Shown here: piece by piece, positions 1 through 11,295 of the stretch | Numbering within the stretch: position 1 is the stretch's first letter | Layout: each line of letters begins with the position of its first letter | Assembly (NCBI GenBank): GCA_004794785.1 | Contig: SJOL01006418.1 | Span: forward strand, 670,573-734,572 | Length of the DNA: 64,000 nt | DNA from: Opisthorchis felineus | Taxonomy: Eukaryota > Platyhelminthes > Trematoda > Opisthorchiida > Opisthorchiidae | Direction: 5' to 3' | Position numbers and translations under genes: made by a program | Notes under the pieces: generated by a model | Told to the model about the DNA's origin: nothing | The model's input: the letters and a program-made list of their open reading frames with translations, nothing else | Database searches by the model: none

Positions 1-280
1 TGAGTTTGGGCAATAACAAGGATTTGCCTCAGTCCAGAGGGAATCATTCGACGTGGTGTGTTCAGCACAAGTCCGTGAAATAAACATGAGTACAATTTTC
101 CAGATGTTATCTTCCTCTTTAGATTCCTCGTTCTTTGAATTCTAGATCATTTTTTTAAATTTGTTCTGAAAAGTTTTCATGCAAACGATGATGCACCTTG
201 TCCTGTTCTCAATGAGTGATTGAAGGCAAATGGGGCCACATGGCAATGATTTGAATATTTAATTTTATCCATTCAACTGT

Positions 281-470
281 ATGTATGTTATTGCTGGACG
301 ATACTCACTACGGTATTTTGTGTTTGAACGGATGGCTTGGCAGAAAGTGAAACCACTGCTTCCACTTTCCGGAGTGGATAACTTTGGAGAGCCTTGGATT
401 CCTTTAGAGTGCCGGTCCAATGGTCTGTTTTGTGGACGTCCTGGGATTCAGCAAAGACTTCTCAGTGAAC
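281..470 (+). CDS. Candidate internal exon, unknown protein
   Basis: An open frame encodes protein-like sequence including LPLSGVDNFGEPWIPLEC and NGLFCGRPGIQQRLL. It runs into a good 5' splice donor, GAAC|GTGAGT at 471, in phase 1. No strong acceptor is visible; an AG just before the AAAGTGAAACC stretch (about 340) is possible, in which case the exon is shorter. Two cysteines and the glycine/proline-rich make-up suggest an extracellular or luminal domain, but I do not recognise the family. It could belong to the same plus-strand gene as the candidate exon at 1678; the phases do not match directly (1 against 2), so at least one exon would have to lie between. Confidence 0.3.
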
Positions 471-1677
471 GTGAGTTGGACTTGAACATACGGTGACAAC
501 CTGGTAGCAGGTAAAGCGGTGAGCTTTTCTGAGACTTGGGTTCTATGGTTAGGTCACGTTAAATTTCTCTATCTGGTGTAGCTTATGATGCGTGGTAAGC
601 CGGATTTTGAATCACGCATAAAGAAGATTGTAGTGTGAATTGGATTTATATCCAACGATAAGTTTTATCGTGCGATATTTATTTGACCGCCAAGTCATAA
701 GCGCTTGAAACCGAATTATCAGGCTCCCCCTTGATGGTCGACAACGTTTATTTTATATCAAATGTTTGCGATAAGCAAAACCAATCAAGTAATTGCCGTC
801 ATCGCAACGTAGTCTTGGTCTAACATTCTCAAGAATATAACAACTGCTGTCAACTGAGAAATATTTTGGCATTTTATCTGCAGATTTTCATGAGAATAAT
901 TCAGATGGTTATGTGGTTGACCAATTTTTACAGCCCATTAGAAAACATGTTTTCGAAAAGAACTTCGAACAGAAGAAAAGAGGCTCAGATAAACGGAGGA
1001 ACATATTTCTTTCACTACTTGTGAGCCATCTTGATGGTGGGGAGTTACTCGCCATGTCATCATGCGTTTATTTTGCCCACGAGGCCTTTAAAGGGAAGCA
1101 GGTTCCTGGCCGTCCCAGTCAAGCCGCCTAAGCCCATCTAAAACAATTCCCACACATAACTGAACACCTTCTGGCCATTATTAAAAAGAATTTAATTTGC
1201 GAGTCATTTTCTAATAGGGAAAACATCAATCCATAGTGTAATTACAATCCAGAATGACTTTAAACCCTAAATCAGCCCAAACATCCTCCAGTACATGTGA
1301 ATTTTGCTTAGTTCCACGAAACTGTTAAACAAAAATGACCATCAGTTAATTTCACTGACCAGTGAAACAGTGTTTCTGTGATATTCCTGTATCTGATATC
1401 ACAAGATATCCCACAAGCAACAACATTTTCTACCACCCGTGCATGTTTTTTCACATTTTAGTAAATCACATTATTGCTTTCAACTCGTGTGGCCTTTCGA
1501 CATAGTTATATAGTAGACGATTCCATGAGATGGGATAGGTCACAGGTTAAAGTGCTGACTGTGTCATTCCTAGGCACCAAACTCACAGGCAAAATGTTCA
1601 TAAAATTTGCATATGGATAAGTGAAATCTATGTCTACTTACGCTGATCATCGTCTGAAATTTGGCCGCAATTTTCAG

Positions 1678-1818
1678 GACGAAAGAGGACATGATGCTGG
1701 CTATTCCGTCCGTGCTTGGAGTCAGCCACGCAGCTGATTACAGCTACATTGTTGGAGTCAGAATTGTTCATATCTCTGCTGAGCAGCTGTTCGGGCCAAA
1801 TGGTGACATTCAAACCGC
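1678..1818 (+). CDS. Candidate internal exon, unknown protein
   Basis: The acceptor is a pyrimidine-rich AATTTTCAG at 1669-1677 and the donor GTATGT begins at 1819. The 141-nt exon enters and leaves in phase 2 and codes for sequence containing TKEDMMLAIPSVLGVSHAA and YSYIVGVRIVHISAEQLFG. The mixed amphipathic composition is unlike translated noise. An alternative donor (GGTGAC, near 1800) would shorten it. The frame also stays open to 1867. Family not recognised. Everything except the splice consensus and the open frame is inference. Confidence 0.35.
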
Positions 1819-4800
1819 GTATGTGAATCTGTGTACAGAGAAGTCAATGGAGACGTGTGTAAAATGAACTAATTCCCATATCGGTACACTGTCCTCGCAA
1901 TAAATGCAGGGGATCGCTGTAACGTTCTGCAAAATTATTCTGCTATCAATCTAGCGAGTAAAGCTCGCATAACTCTTGAGTTGTAGTTCGTTACATATGC
2001 TGACAAGCTTGTGGTTAAACGGACAAGCGCTTTACAATCTAGAGAGCAGTTTTTGGCACAAAATGAAGCTTTTTACCAGCAGACTAATGCCAGGATCATA
2101 TTCGGGAAATATGACTCGTGGCAAAACAAGTGACCAAGACGGTCACAATATGAATCAACGCACAAACCAGTTTAACATAGACGATGCGACAGAATATGAA
2201 TGATCAAAACCAGGACAGTTCGAAAAATGCTTCTTATTCCAGCTACTTGAGCACTGCAACATAGATCCATCAATGACAAAGTAGGGCATAAGTAACAAGC
2301 ATTTACAATGGAATAAAATACACAAGCAGCTAGAAAACCCTAAATGACACTCAAGAGCTTTTCCCTTTTCCTTACTTTCATGAACAAAAGATGCAATAAC
2401 TGAAATTGGTTTACGATTAGGGGATTTCGGTATCTTGAGGTTAGCTGAACACAGTTTATTCGAAGTTCGTATTCTTGCCCAAACGCACTATTAAGATAAG
2501 ATGGTTGAAACACATTTTGTTCATGACGTGCTGTTTACAGAGACTTGATGCATTTGGGGTTAGTTTTGATGTTTAGTTGAATACTCAATCAAAAACTGGC
2601 TACTGCGTGAAGCTTCAAAGGACGTTATGACTGTATTCGGTCAGTTTTAGCTGAGTACAGTGAGAACGACAAGTAGACGAACTATGAGTACAATTATTAA
2701 TATGTTTCACCTCGAGAACTGTTTGACGGTAGGAACCTGAACACTTTAGACCTTTCCATTAACAATGAACATTTTTTATGCAGCTTCTATTTTGCGTTTT
2801 CTCTGACGGTTTATTGCGGCCAGGAAACTTTATGCCAAGATCAGTTATACTGTTTTGTATTATTTCAATTTGTTTTGGAATTGATTTGGATATCTAAATC
2901 ATATGTGGAGAGAGAAAAGTGGACCTGTATTGCTGTCCAGGTTCTGTATCCAGTTTTCCAGGTAGATTAACGGCATTGCGTATTATCCCACCGGTACTTA
3001 TGAAATATTTTTCTGAATAATTTGTCTGAATGATGTTTGAGAACCACCAACCAAGTCAGTGGTTTCCTCCTCAGTTAGTATTAGTTCGCACCGTGCCCTT
3101 CCCAAATGGACCTCAGAGATACAGCTTTTTATAATGTGGTTTTTCATCTTGATGTCAGTTGTAACAGGTCGCAGTCTTGATATCCGCAATGTGTGGGAGG
3201 ATAAACTAATCAAGTTGGAAAGGAATGCAAGATTAGGGTAGAGGCCTCGACTAATTCATTATTGAAAAAGTGCTCCAATCTGCACGCATCTATACAAGTG
3301 TTTTTGTTCTACGTTTTTTTGCACGATTATAGAAGCCATCTTGATTTCACTCCCGTATTCAGTCAAATTATTTAAGTGATCCACGACTGATAAGGAATTT
3401 TTCTTAGAAAGAATGAAAAAAAGGATTTGCGTTCCATTCGTACATTGACAACAGTTCACAATTTATTTAGAGAAGCAAACCATTCTATTGATCAGAGTTG
3501 CATTAGCGCATCACGATAACTGCTGAAATTTTTAACTTTGTTCACAAAGAAATGTGCTGGGTTTAGCTATAACACACCTCCCCCAGAAAGACTTTTTTGT
3601 GCCTTGATAAAGGTCTAAGTATTTTAGGGCGTTTAAAGAACTTTATGCACCTGAAGATATCTTGATTCATATCTAAACTGTGAATTTCCATAGAACATTT
3701 CAATATGAAAATATCTGAAATATATAGCGGTTCAATCCAAAATAATCAAAAAACAATTTGATAACACACAATTAATTTGAATTTATGGCTTATCGCTTCT
3801 TCGTGTTGGTCTTTTTGTGTGCTTATTGTTAGAAATATAATCAAGTGAACTAATCGTCATTATCATCATCAACATCAGCTGTGAAAACCACGTACTTGTC
3901 CTACATTGATCCTAGCTGCCATAGTTTCATCCAGTAATGATTCGGGTAGGTGGGGTTGATAGATCCGCATTAGAGGTGGTAGCTGATATGATTGATTGAC
4001 TGTGCTAGCGCTTACCGCGCCTTGAGGAGCATTCAGCATTGTTTGTCCTTTCTTCGGCTGTTGATCTTTACACGCGTGTTTCCATATCAAAACCCTTATA
4101 TACGTTGGGATTCATCTTATCTGACTGGAACTGTTGGTGGTCTGACTTCGAAAGAGACAGTTCTCTCTTTTGCCACATATTCTCCTGTAACACTTTCACA
4201 TTCATCGCTTGCATTTACTTTTTATGTCTGTGAACATGCTCTTCAAAAATAAACGATAAATACAGGGTTGTCAGTGGACTTTTCATTGGGGAGATTGGGA
4301 GAGGAGCTATACTTTGGAGGCAATAGCTTGGATGCATGAGCGCCACTGAGGGTGTGACTGGGCCATGTCTGAAACTTTCTCTAACCATTGATGTGTCCCT
4401 TCTCGGGGTCCCCACCTAGGGGGACGGCAATGACTATCGCAGCTGAGTTTGCTGGTAATACCTTTCATAATTTGCTGCCAAGTAAACTAATCGTTAGCTG
4501 TAAAGTCTTGAAAAGTTTCCATTGTCTAATGAACGTGGTCGGTGGTTCGAAGCATTTTACCTGGTTGTTGCACAGACAAATTTGAACGAAGATGCCAGCT
4601 CTGGTAAGAGGAAATAAGAAAGTTTTTCGGTTTCTCATTTTACAGTGCAACAAATAATCACCACAAGGTGGCCTCATGTAGTGAATAGCAACCAAACAGA
4701 AATAAGGGGGTGTAGATGTGAAAAAGACTTATTTCTCAGAGATGGAATGTTTTGAAGAAGTAATGGGCAGTCAAGCAGACAAGTGACCAAGCCAGAAGCC

Positions 4801-5364
4801 TTATACCAGGGTCTAGTGGTCGAACGCGTCAGTTAACCTTCCGAAAAGCACTGAACTTAGAATGATAATGGACATTCTTTGAAATGACTGAGGAGGAGAA
4901 ACTTCTTTCCTCTTTCGTGTTTCTGACACAGCGGCATAGAAATTACCAGGACAAGAACCAAAAAGTAATTCCAAGACGAGTGTGAAAACTCAGGGGACCC
5001 GAAATAAAGGGTATTCTTTTTCAGTCTCCCATTTTTAAACGATTTTTAACCTAACAAGTAACATACTGCCCAGGAACTGCACTTTGTTAGTGCATCAACT
5101 ATAGAAGTACCTATGAGTTAAAGTTTTCTTGGTTTCTTTTGAATCGGTGATAGGATGCGATGTCTAAAACCCCGTGACACTAAAACATAGACGGGATAAT
5201 TCCGTATTATAGATTGTCCGTTGAACTACTGAAAATCTTATGGACCAAGGATCATGCATAATCCAGGTTCGCTGGCATTTGAATAAAACAGTATATGGAA
5301 GTGACATCCAACACATAAATCACCTTGTACTTCGCTCGCATGTGTTTATCGCGGCGCCGCCCAG
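1819..5364. other. No gene recognised
   Basis: About 3.5 kb of AT-rich DNA. Open frames are short, overlap on both strands, and carry no recognisable domain. A short run of TCATCATCA-type simple sequence lies near 3858-3880. Exons too short to see by eye cannot be excluded. Confidence 0.5.
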
Positions 5365-5433
5365 ATTACCGGACGAATCCGCATCCTATGTTTGTGAGGT
5401 CGTCCGGTTTTATTTCTGTTATAACTGGCATAG
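5365..5433 (+). CDS. Candidate short exon with membrane-like segment
   Basis: The acceptor is GCCGCCCAG ending at 5364 and the donor is ATAG|GTATGC at 5434. The exon enters in phase 1 and leaves in phase 1. It encodes a short segment with NPHPMFVRSSGFISVITGI. If translation continued past this donor, the hydrophobic run would go on (GMLIITPGIM), so an alternative exon end near 5457 is possible. The call rests only on splice-like signals and hydrophobicity; no family is recognised. Confidence 0.22.
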
Positions 5434-6205
5434 GTATGCTAATCATCACCCCTGGTATAATGTGTAATAAATCAAAATCAATTTCAACTGGAAAATATTG
5501 TAAGAGAAAACTAAGCTGTCATATAACACACAATCGGTTGTTCCGATTTTCACAGTAGGAGAATGCTTTTATGAAATTGTTACTCTCTGATATAATTCTC
5601 ACGTGTAATCACATAATCTACGGCAGTCTACATTACACAAAATATGTAAAACACTACAAAGGGGAAGAGAATAGAGAGGTAAAAAAGCTTCTTAAATCTT
5701 TGCATTCTATTCACAGAGTGAGACCGATACTCGATTCACTGACGGACAGGCGTTTTGGCTGAATCTTCCAACCCTCTACGGAAAGGAAGAGCCAAATTAA
5801 ATTTTAAACCCCTTAGATCGGGTCCTACTACGACCCACAAAGTCGCTGCGCACGCTGGCTCCTGCATTAACTATTCTTGGTTCAAAATTCAAATCTTGTC
5901 AGCTTGTCTGCATTAGTAGCGATTGGTTGAAAAAGCTAAGACTTCACTCCAATCGTCCGAATTCTAAGCAAATTTTGACGTACGAGTTATTCCAAGATAA
6001 CCATTTCCTTCGGAGTTACCTGAGATCTTGGGATTTTCCGGTTAAAATACAGGTTAATCACTTTTGGATTCACTGGTCTTGCATTTTATTCGTAATCGTG
6101 GATGAGGACGGCTTCGGGTGATGTCTGCAGGTTCTAATGGTGATATTGGTAGGAGAACAAACAAAAAAGGGGATACAATGTAAAACTGGCCGAAACCACC
6201 TACAC

Positions 6206-6283
6206 CTAGCATAGTTTCCAGCAACAAAACAATATTCAGTGTTATCACAGTAGATCCAACTGACGCCAATTTTAGTGACACTC
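6206..6283 (-). CDS. Candidate short exon with membrane-like segment
   Basis: On the minus strand an acceptor (AATTATCTAG) precedes 6283 and a donor (CTAG|GTGTAGG) follows 6206. The 78-nt exon enters in phase 1 and leaves in phase 1. It encodes LASVGSTVITLNIVLLLETM, which could be a transmembrane helix. The next acceptor-like site is about 70 nt downstream (ATCACCATTAG). A second reading frame is also open across this region, so coding is uncertain. Confidence 0.22.
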
Positions 6284-8416
6284 CTAGATAATTCTATCAA
6301 TCAATGGCTTACCTTATCGCAAAACATGTGTACACAAAATGGGACAAAAATAAGCTGGAAATGATAACTCCCATTTGACCAAGAAAACAACGCAAACATT
6401 TTTTCAAGCGTGGATTTGTGTAACTACATACTCAGTTGCACAGCAGTCCTACTGATAAATACGGTTGACAGCACTTGAAAAGAATTCTTCATGGAATGAA
6501 GTTACGGAAGGTGACTTTATTGATTTGAACGTGTTACGCAATTTTCTTCAACAAACCGCAGTGGATCAGTGCATAAAGCCTCGAACTAATCTTAAATTAA
6601 TGAACTAAACCATATTGTTAGCGAGTTGGTGTGTTTTGGCTGTATTAAGCCCCTTCAGTGGTCTTACATGGACTCGTTTCAAATCTGTAGTCAATTCAGC
6701 GTGTCTGTCTCCAGGGCACCAGTTCACTAAATCCCTCAAGTGTAGATGTCCCGCTTCATGTAGTTAAAGGAAAAACTAAAGTGCTGCTTAATTCAATTGT
6801 ACTGTGGTACCACGGGAACAGAAGCTTTTCTGACGGAAGAAACCGACGCATTGCCCTTGAGGCAGCAACTACGTTTTTGGCTAGTTACTTGACAATCAGT
6901 CCTCACGCTTGGCCATAATCGTAACCTTGCATGTAACCCCGACCATACAAAAAGCAGGATAAGTCCTGGGAGATTATCCGAAGACCAAAGTCCGTCCGAA
7001 GACGAAACAACAAGTGTGTGGACAACATATTTTTATCGAATGATGCGGAACTAGCAAGGAAATGGTATCTAAGTGAATGAGAAAGCGAAACCATTGTACA
7101 TCATCCCGTAAAACTCTTGTGGCATGCCAAGAAATGCAAAAGAAAAACTCCTGTAAAACGCATTTTGAAATCTGAATTGTATTTGAAAATTGTCATCATG
7201 GAACGCTTGTCACTCGCCCGAACAAAAGCCCTTTTTTGCCAGTTTCCTATTGCTTTTTGGTGGCAGGTTATTTGGGCTTGGGATGATCTCGTGGAATAAT
7301 AAAATAAGTATTGAAGAATAGATTTTGACTTTCAAGGGCGATGCAGATCACATTTAATTCTAAAGACAAATTGTGGAGGTCATTGATACCCATTGAGGAA
7401 TTCTCACATTAAACTCTCCAAAAGGGTTCCAGCGCTGCCGGTCAGGGAAAAACACGTTCAGTGAGTAACTGAAATACGAAGTTCTTAGGTTAAACCTAAG
7501 AGTTTGTATCAGTGCGTTACGGATAACACATGCACACCGGACGAAAGTCATATCAAAGCAAGGCGTTCACATAGGACGATAGAAATAATACGACCAGTTA
7601 GAGGTCTCTTCATTTATCATCTCAGAAAGGCCTTTGTGACTACTTCTTTGTTGTACTTACCAGAACTAAGGGTATACTTTTGTGTTGTAGAGGCTTCATT
7701 GTTAAACTGGCAGTTCTTCGTATGATGTTATTTGCTGATAAGTCAAATGGGAATATGTCACTCATCTCTATTATTCATATACCTAAATGCCAAGTTTCTG
7801 GAGGCGTAAAACAAGTTGTTTGCTTCAAAAAACCGGCGAGCATGGGACAAAAAGAAAAGCTGTTTGGCACCTAATAAAACCCATTTCCTTCACTACATCA
7901 CACGACACACTCAGTGAAATAGAAATAGAAAACCTAAATTAGGTTTTGACACAAACGTTCATTAAAACACGACCACCAATGCAGGAGCCGCTTGTTAGTT
8001 CGTCCTCATTCGCAGTAATTATCCTCACAACTTTTCAAGGTAAATGATATGGCTGCAAACTAGCGTGGCTGGTCGATGTTTATGTGAGCTCGATAAAACG
8101 AAAATAAAAACAAATATATAGTAGGTCTTGCTGTCTGTTACCTGACGACAAACAGCGATAACCCGTTCGAATGTTAACACTTACATCACATTATATAAGT
8201 ATCTAATACTTTCACTTACCACTTTTTCTACTATTCATGCAGTTCCATACGGAGTTACCTACTCTCAACCCATAAAAGTATATTAACCTTTCGAAGTTTA
8301 ATTACATTAATTTCAACCTAACTCTTCAGGGGGGGGCTCTAGCTACATAGAACGTTTTTCCCGGAAGCGCTGGACTTGATCGTGCACACATCCTTAATGG
8401 GGAAAGCCCCATAAAC
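6284..8416. other. No gene recognised
   Basis: About 2.1 kb of AT-rich DNA with short frames on both strands and no domain I can name. A G7 homopolymer lies near 8331. Confidence 0.5.
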
Positions 8417-8629
8417 ACTCAAGAGCAAAATACACTCATTTGCAAACAAATTTGGTTTTGCGAGAGACTCACCTGGAACCCAACTGAATAACTCGTTTGT
8501 GATGTTTCCAGGCCACTGAATATGCTGCACCAGGACGTCTCATGTTTCAGTTGCTACGATATTCGAGATATCGCGATACATGTATATTCGTAATGCACTA
8601 CTCATAAGGTTGCTGAACATTCTTCGACA

Positions 8630-8659
8630 GCCCACGACCGGTTTCGCCCTTCTTGGGGC
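8630..8659 (-). ncRNA. Hammerhead remnant lacking CUGAUGA, copy 1 left arm
   Basis: Reading the minus strand, the stem II sequence, GAAA box, CCGG, UC cleavage site and GUGGGC stem I strand match the right-arm ribozyme. The sequence before stem II diverges at once (GGGCCC then a short inverted GAGTTTC/GAAACTC hairpin), so the CUGAUGA box and one stem I strand are deleted. This copy should be inactive alone. Confidence 0.75.
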
Positions 8660-8689
8660 CCGAGTTTCTACTTGAAACTCGAAGAGTGC

Positions 8690-8732
8690 GCCTACCTGAT
8701 GAGCCCCAAGAAGGGCGAAACCGGTCGTGGGC
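8690..8732 (+). ncRNA. Hammerhead ribozyme (complete core), copy 1 right arm
   Basis: Self-cleaving RNA motif. In order: stem I strand GCCUAC (8690-8695), catalytic box CUGAUGA (8696-8702), stem II GCCC/GGGC (8703-8706 and 8713-8716) closed by loop CAAGAA, GAAA box (8717-8720), a self-complementary CCGG (8721-8724) as a minimal stem III, then UC with predicted cleavage after C8726. Stem I closes with GUGGGC (8727-8732), giving six pairs including one G-U wobble. All invariant core positions I can check are present. CCGG cannot fold back on itself with a loop, so activity probably needs two ribozymes pairing through stem III. The consensus and dimer behaviour are known for minimal-stem-III hammerheads; activity of this copy is inference. 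Confidence 0.8.
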
Positions 8733-8788
8733 TGTCGAAGACTTCTCAACAACCTTATGAGTAGTGCACTACGTATACTCAAGAGCAA

Positions 8789-9630
8789 CTTTGGCAGGCT
8801 TTGATTCTCTTGCATAAGTTAAACATCACAAAGCGAAAATTAATATGATTTGAAATTGAACGTACTATCAGAAAAAGCAACCCTCGTTATCCAAACTTCG
8901 AATAAAAAGCCAGTGTATCGTGTGTCCGGTTCATGATTTTTTTCGGCAAACGGGCATTTTTTGCGCCACATCCTCAAAGGATAATGCACATTTTGAAAAT
9001 CGTAAACGCAAGAACAAAGATAAATTTGCCGCCTGTCTCGACCAGCTTGCTTTTGGGTTGGATGATTTATTAAGAGAATTGCAAATCGTTTTCTGACGAT
9101 AACGTCAGTAAATGTGTTTCCTCAGACTGGACATTCTAAAAAGTTATTGGACGAATCGAAACGCACTGCTGTGGTTGGCCCTGAAAAAAACATTTTTTCA
9201 AACTTCCAGATGGTGTCGCGAACAACAGTACCGTCGGTCTCAACTAAAAACTGAAGTATTTAAAACAACCGGGCTTCCCTGGTTCTGTTCTAAAAGGCAA
9301 CAGGAAATTTCCCATAAACAAAAGTCAATATTTTGCTAATTACGGCCCGCTCAGACAGACCGTAGAACAACTATAACATCAGCTCAATGAGTCGTAATAC
9401 TGAGCGTGCACAGGTAGAGAAACAAACTAAATAGCAGCAAGTGCGTTGTAGAATAACCTCAGTAAAGTGCCATACCACTACTGCTACTGCCATACTCGTG
9501 TAACGGTGGGTACTACTGATGACGCATGCGAGTAGTATGTGTGTTCTCGTAACTCTACAGCGAAGGGTTTCCTCCTTACACTCGTATCACGAGATTGGCG
9601 TGCTTGAATAAGAGGGGGCGTCATTAGAAG
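8789..9630. other. No gene recognised
   Basis: Unique-looking sequence between hammerhead copy 1 and the left LTR of the Gypsy element. Nothing codes here that I can support. Confidence 0.5.
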
Positions 9631-9927
9631 TGTTATATCTGACTGCTGTTCCCGCTCCAGGGCCTAGTGCCGCGGAAAGACCCACTGATAAGGAACATAA
9701 CAGGTTTATTGCGAACAAGCGAGTGTCTGCGAGTGCGGCACTTACAAGGAACCTCACGCTACCTGAAGTTAACTTTCATCGATCCAGACTGTTGCTGAAT
9801 TGATTGAATGCTTGACTGGCCTGGATGCTTTCCGGCTTTCCTATTGAGATTTTGGTGAAGCTTTAGGGTCTCAGTAGGTTCTGGGCGTTCTGGATTGCTC
9901 TTCGGGAATCTGACCTTCCTGATACCC
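9631..9927 (-). repeat. 3' LTR of the Gypsy element
   Basis: Matches the other LTR over its whole length with roughly 15 differences by eye, about 95% identity. On the minus strand it ends in GATATAACA; its start next to the polypurine tract has drifted from the expected TGTTATCAG. Confidence 0.88.
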
Positions 9928-9938
9928 CCCATTTTGGC
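9925..9938 (-). promoter_or_regulatory. Polypurine tract
   Basis: Minus strand AAAATGGGGGG directly before the 3' LTR, the usual place and composition for priming plus-strand DNA synthesis in LTR elements. Confidence 0.75.
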
Positions 9939-11295
9939 TGTTCAACGTGAGATTGTCGGCGCAGGTCAAGTAGAAAAGGTTCCACTAGTCGTCTGGCGTG
10001 ACCAGTAATGGGTCGCGGTTGCAGTAATGGATCCGTCTTGGACGGTACATGTGAAGCGGTGGCTATTGGTGCTGGTCTTGGGCAATCAAAGGCTTCCAGC
10101 AACAGGTTGAGGTCTAGTAACTGTTCTTCCGCTTTTGGGATCGGTACTCAGTCGGCCGTAGCTGATTGAAATGTCGTTTCCATATCAATGATCCCACCTG
10201 GACGCTGTAAATCACCTGACCGATCCTTTTGAGGATGACTCCAACAGTCCATCTTCGGTGCCCGGGGCAATAGTCCCTCACAAGCACACGGTTTCCAGGC
10301 CTGAACGTTGGTTTCCCTCCTGTCGGTTATTGAAAACACGTAAGTGTTGGCAGGATAGCGTCATGGGTAAATCTCAGCCGTCTGTTTATCATAACCTCTG
10401 CTGGGGTGCGACCGTCCGGAGAGTGTGGATTAGGAGTTGCTCTACAGTTCAGCAGGAACGTATCCAGGACTTCTGCCGTGGTCTCTTTCCCTTCTGCTTT
10501 TGTCAACGCGCGCTTAAAGGTGTCTATGAATCGTTCAGCTTGACCGTTGGATTGGGGATGGAATGGTGGAGAAGTAACATGTGTGATGCTGTGTCCTCGA
10601 ACGAGTTGGCCAAACTGATTGAATGTGAACTGAGTACCATTGTCGGACACGATAGTTTCCGGGATACCGAATATTGAAAGCAAATGCCGCAGTTTAGTGA
10701 TGGTTGCCATCGTTGTTGTCTCAGACATAATAAGGAATTCAGGCCACTTACTGAATGCATCGACAATGATGAGTAAGCTCCGTCCGTCAACTGGTCCGGC
10801 AAAATCCACATGGATGCGCGACCATGGTTTTTCTGGCTGTGGCCAAGCCTGCGGCGACTGTTGGTTGGACAACTTCTGGGTAGCTGCGCATCGGAAACAA
10901 CTCCGACATACCTGCTCCATGTGCTCATCCATGCCTGGTCAACAAACATAGCTGCGAGCAAGGGCCTTCATGCGGCTTATCCCTGGATGTCCATTGTAGA
11001 AGTGTGCTAGGACCCGGTGGTGATGTTCGGTGGGAATGACAATTCGGTCACCAAAGAGAAGAGAGCCATTGACAACAGATAATGAACTCCGTCGTTGAAA
11101 AAGTTTCCGGAGTTCCCCTGATGGACAGGTTGTTGGCCAGCTTGATTGGTGGTACTCCATTGCCTTCTGTAGTATGCTGTCATTTTTGGTGGCATCTCGG
11201 ACCGCTTCAAAGGTGACGGGTAGTTGGTTCATGGTCTCCAACACCACAGCACGGACTTCTGGTTCGACGACAACGGTTTCTACGACGATGTCTGA
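9939..11295 (-). pseudogene. Gypsy integrase remnant
   Basis: Integrase splices element DNA into the host genome. A zinc-binding H2C2 domain is visible (H..H in the HPGISRMKALAR region, then CRSCFRC), followed by a catalytic core with an intact D-D-35-E triad. Counting from the MDEHMEQV segment (10932), these are Asp43 in HVDFAG, Asp97 in SDNGTQF and Glu133 in HPQSNGQAERF. The C-terminal GPY/F-like region follows in a shifted frame (RPRAPKMD at about 10,250), and an arginine-rich tail runs to the polypurine tract. Breaks: a TGA where Trp is expected at 10,939-10,941, and a frameshift near 10,330. The frame upstream is continuous with the gag remnant through the deletion joint. Confidence 0.9.

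Larger units (their letters stand above)
8429..8776 (+). mobile_element. Hammerhead-bearing short element, copy 1
   Basis: A 348-bp insertion bounded by a perfect 12-bp target-site duplication, ACTCAAGAGCAA, at 8417-8428 and 8777-8788. The first ~165 bp (starting AATACACTCATTTGC) are shared with copies 2 and 3 and in part with copy 4. The rest is an inverted repeat. Its left arm starts near 8594 (TGCACTACTCATAAGGTTGC) and its right arm ends near 8770 with the reverse complement. Each arm carries hammerhead sequence: the right arm is complete on the plus strand, while the left arm has lost the CUGAUGA box on the minus strand. No protein is encoded; the open frame crossing it is a by-product. 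The architecture resembles truncated Penelope-like elements or retrozymes, in which hammerheads are known, but no reverse transcriptase is present. Boundaries are seen; the class is inference. Confidence 0.75.

Noticed and set aside
8540..8815. 91-codon minus-strand frame across hammerhead copy 1, with similar frames at 40,685-40,876 and 45,080-45,322
   Set aside because: These peptides come from translating the ribozyme repeat itself; similarity among them is that of the repeat DNA, and copy 3 breaks the pattern.
9515..9545. ACTGATGACGCATGCGAGTAG, a possible hammerhead core
   Set aside because: No GAAA box follows and no stem I partner is present.
10258..10677. 139-codon plus-strand frame
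   Set aside because: Lies exactly antisense to the Gypsy integrase core; open by shadowing.
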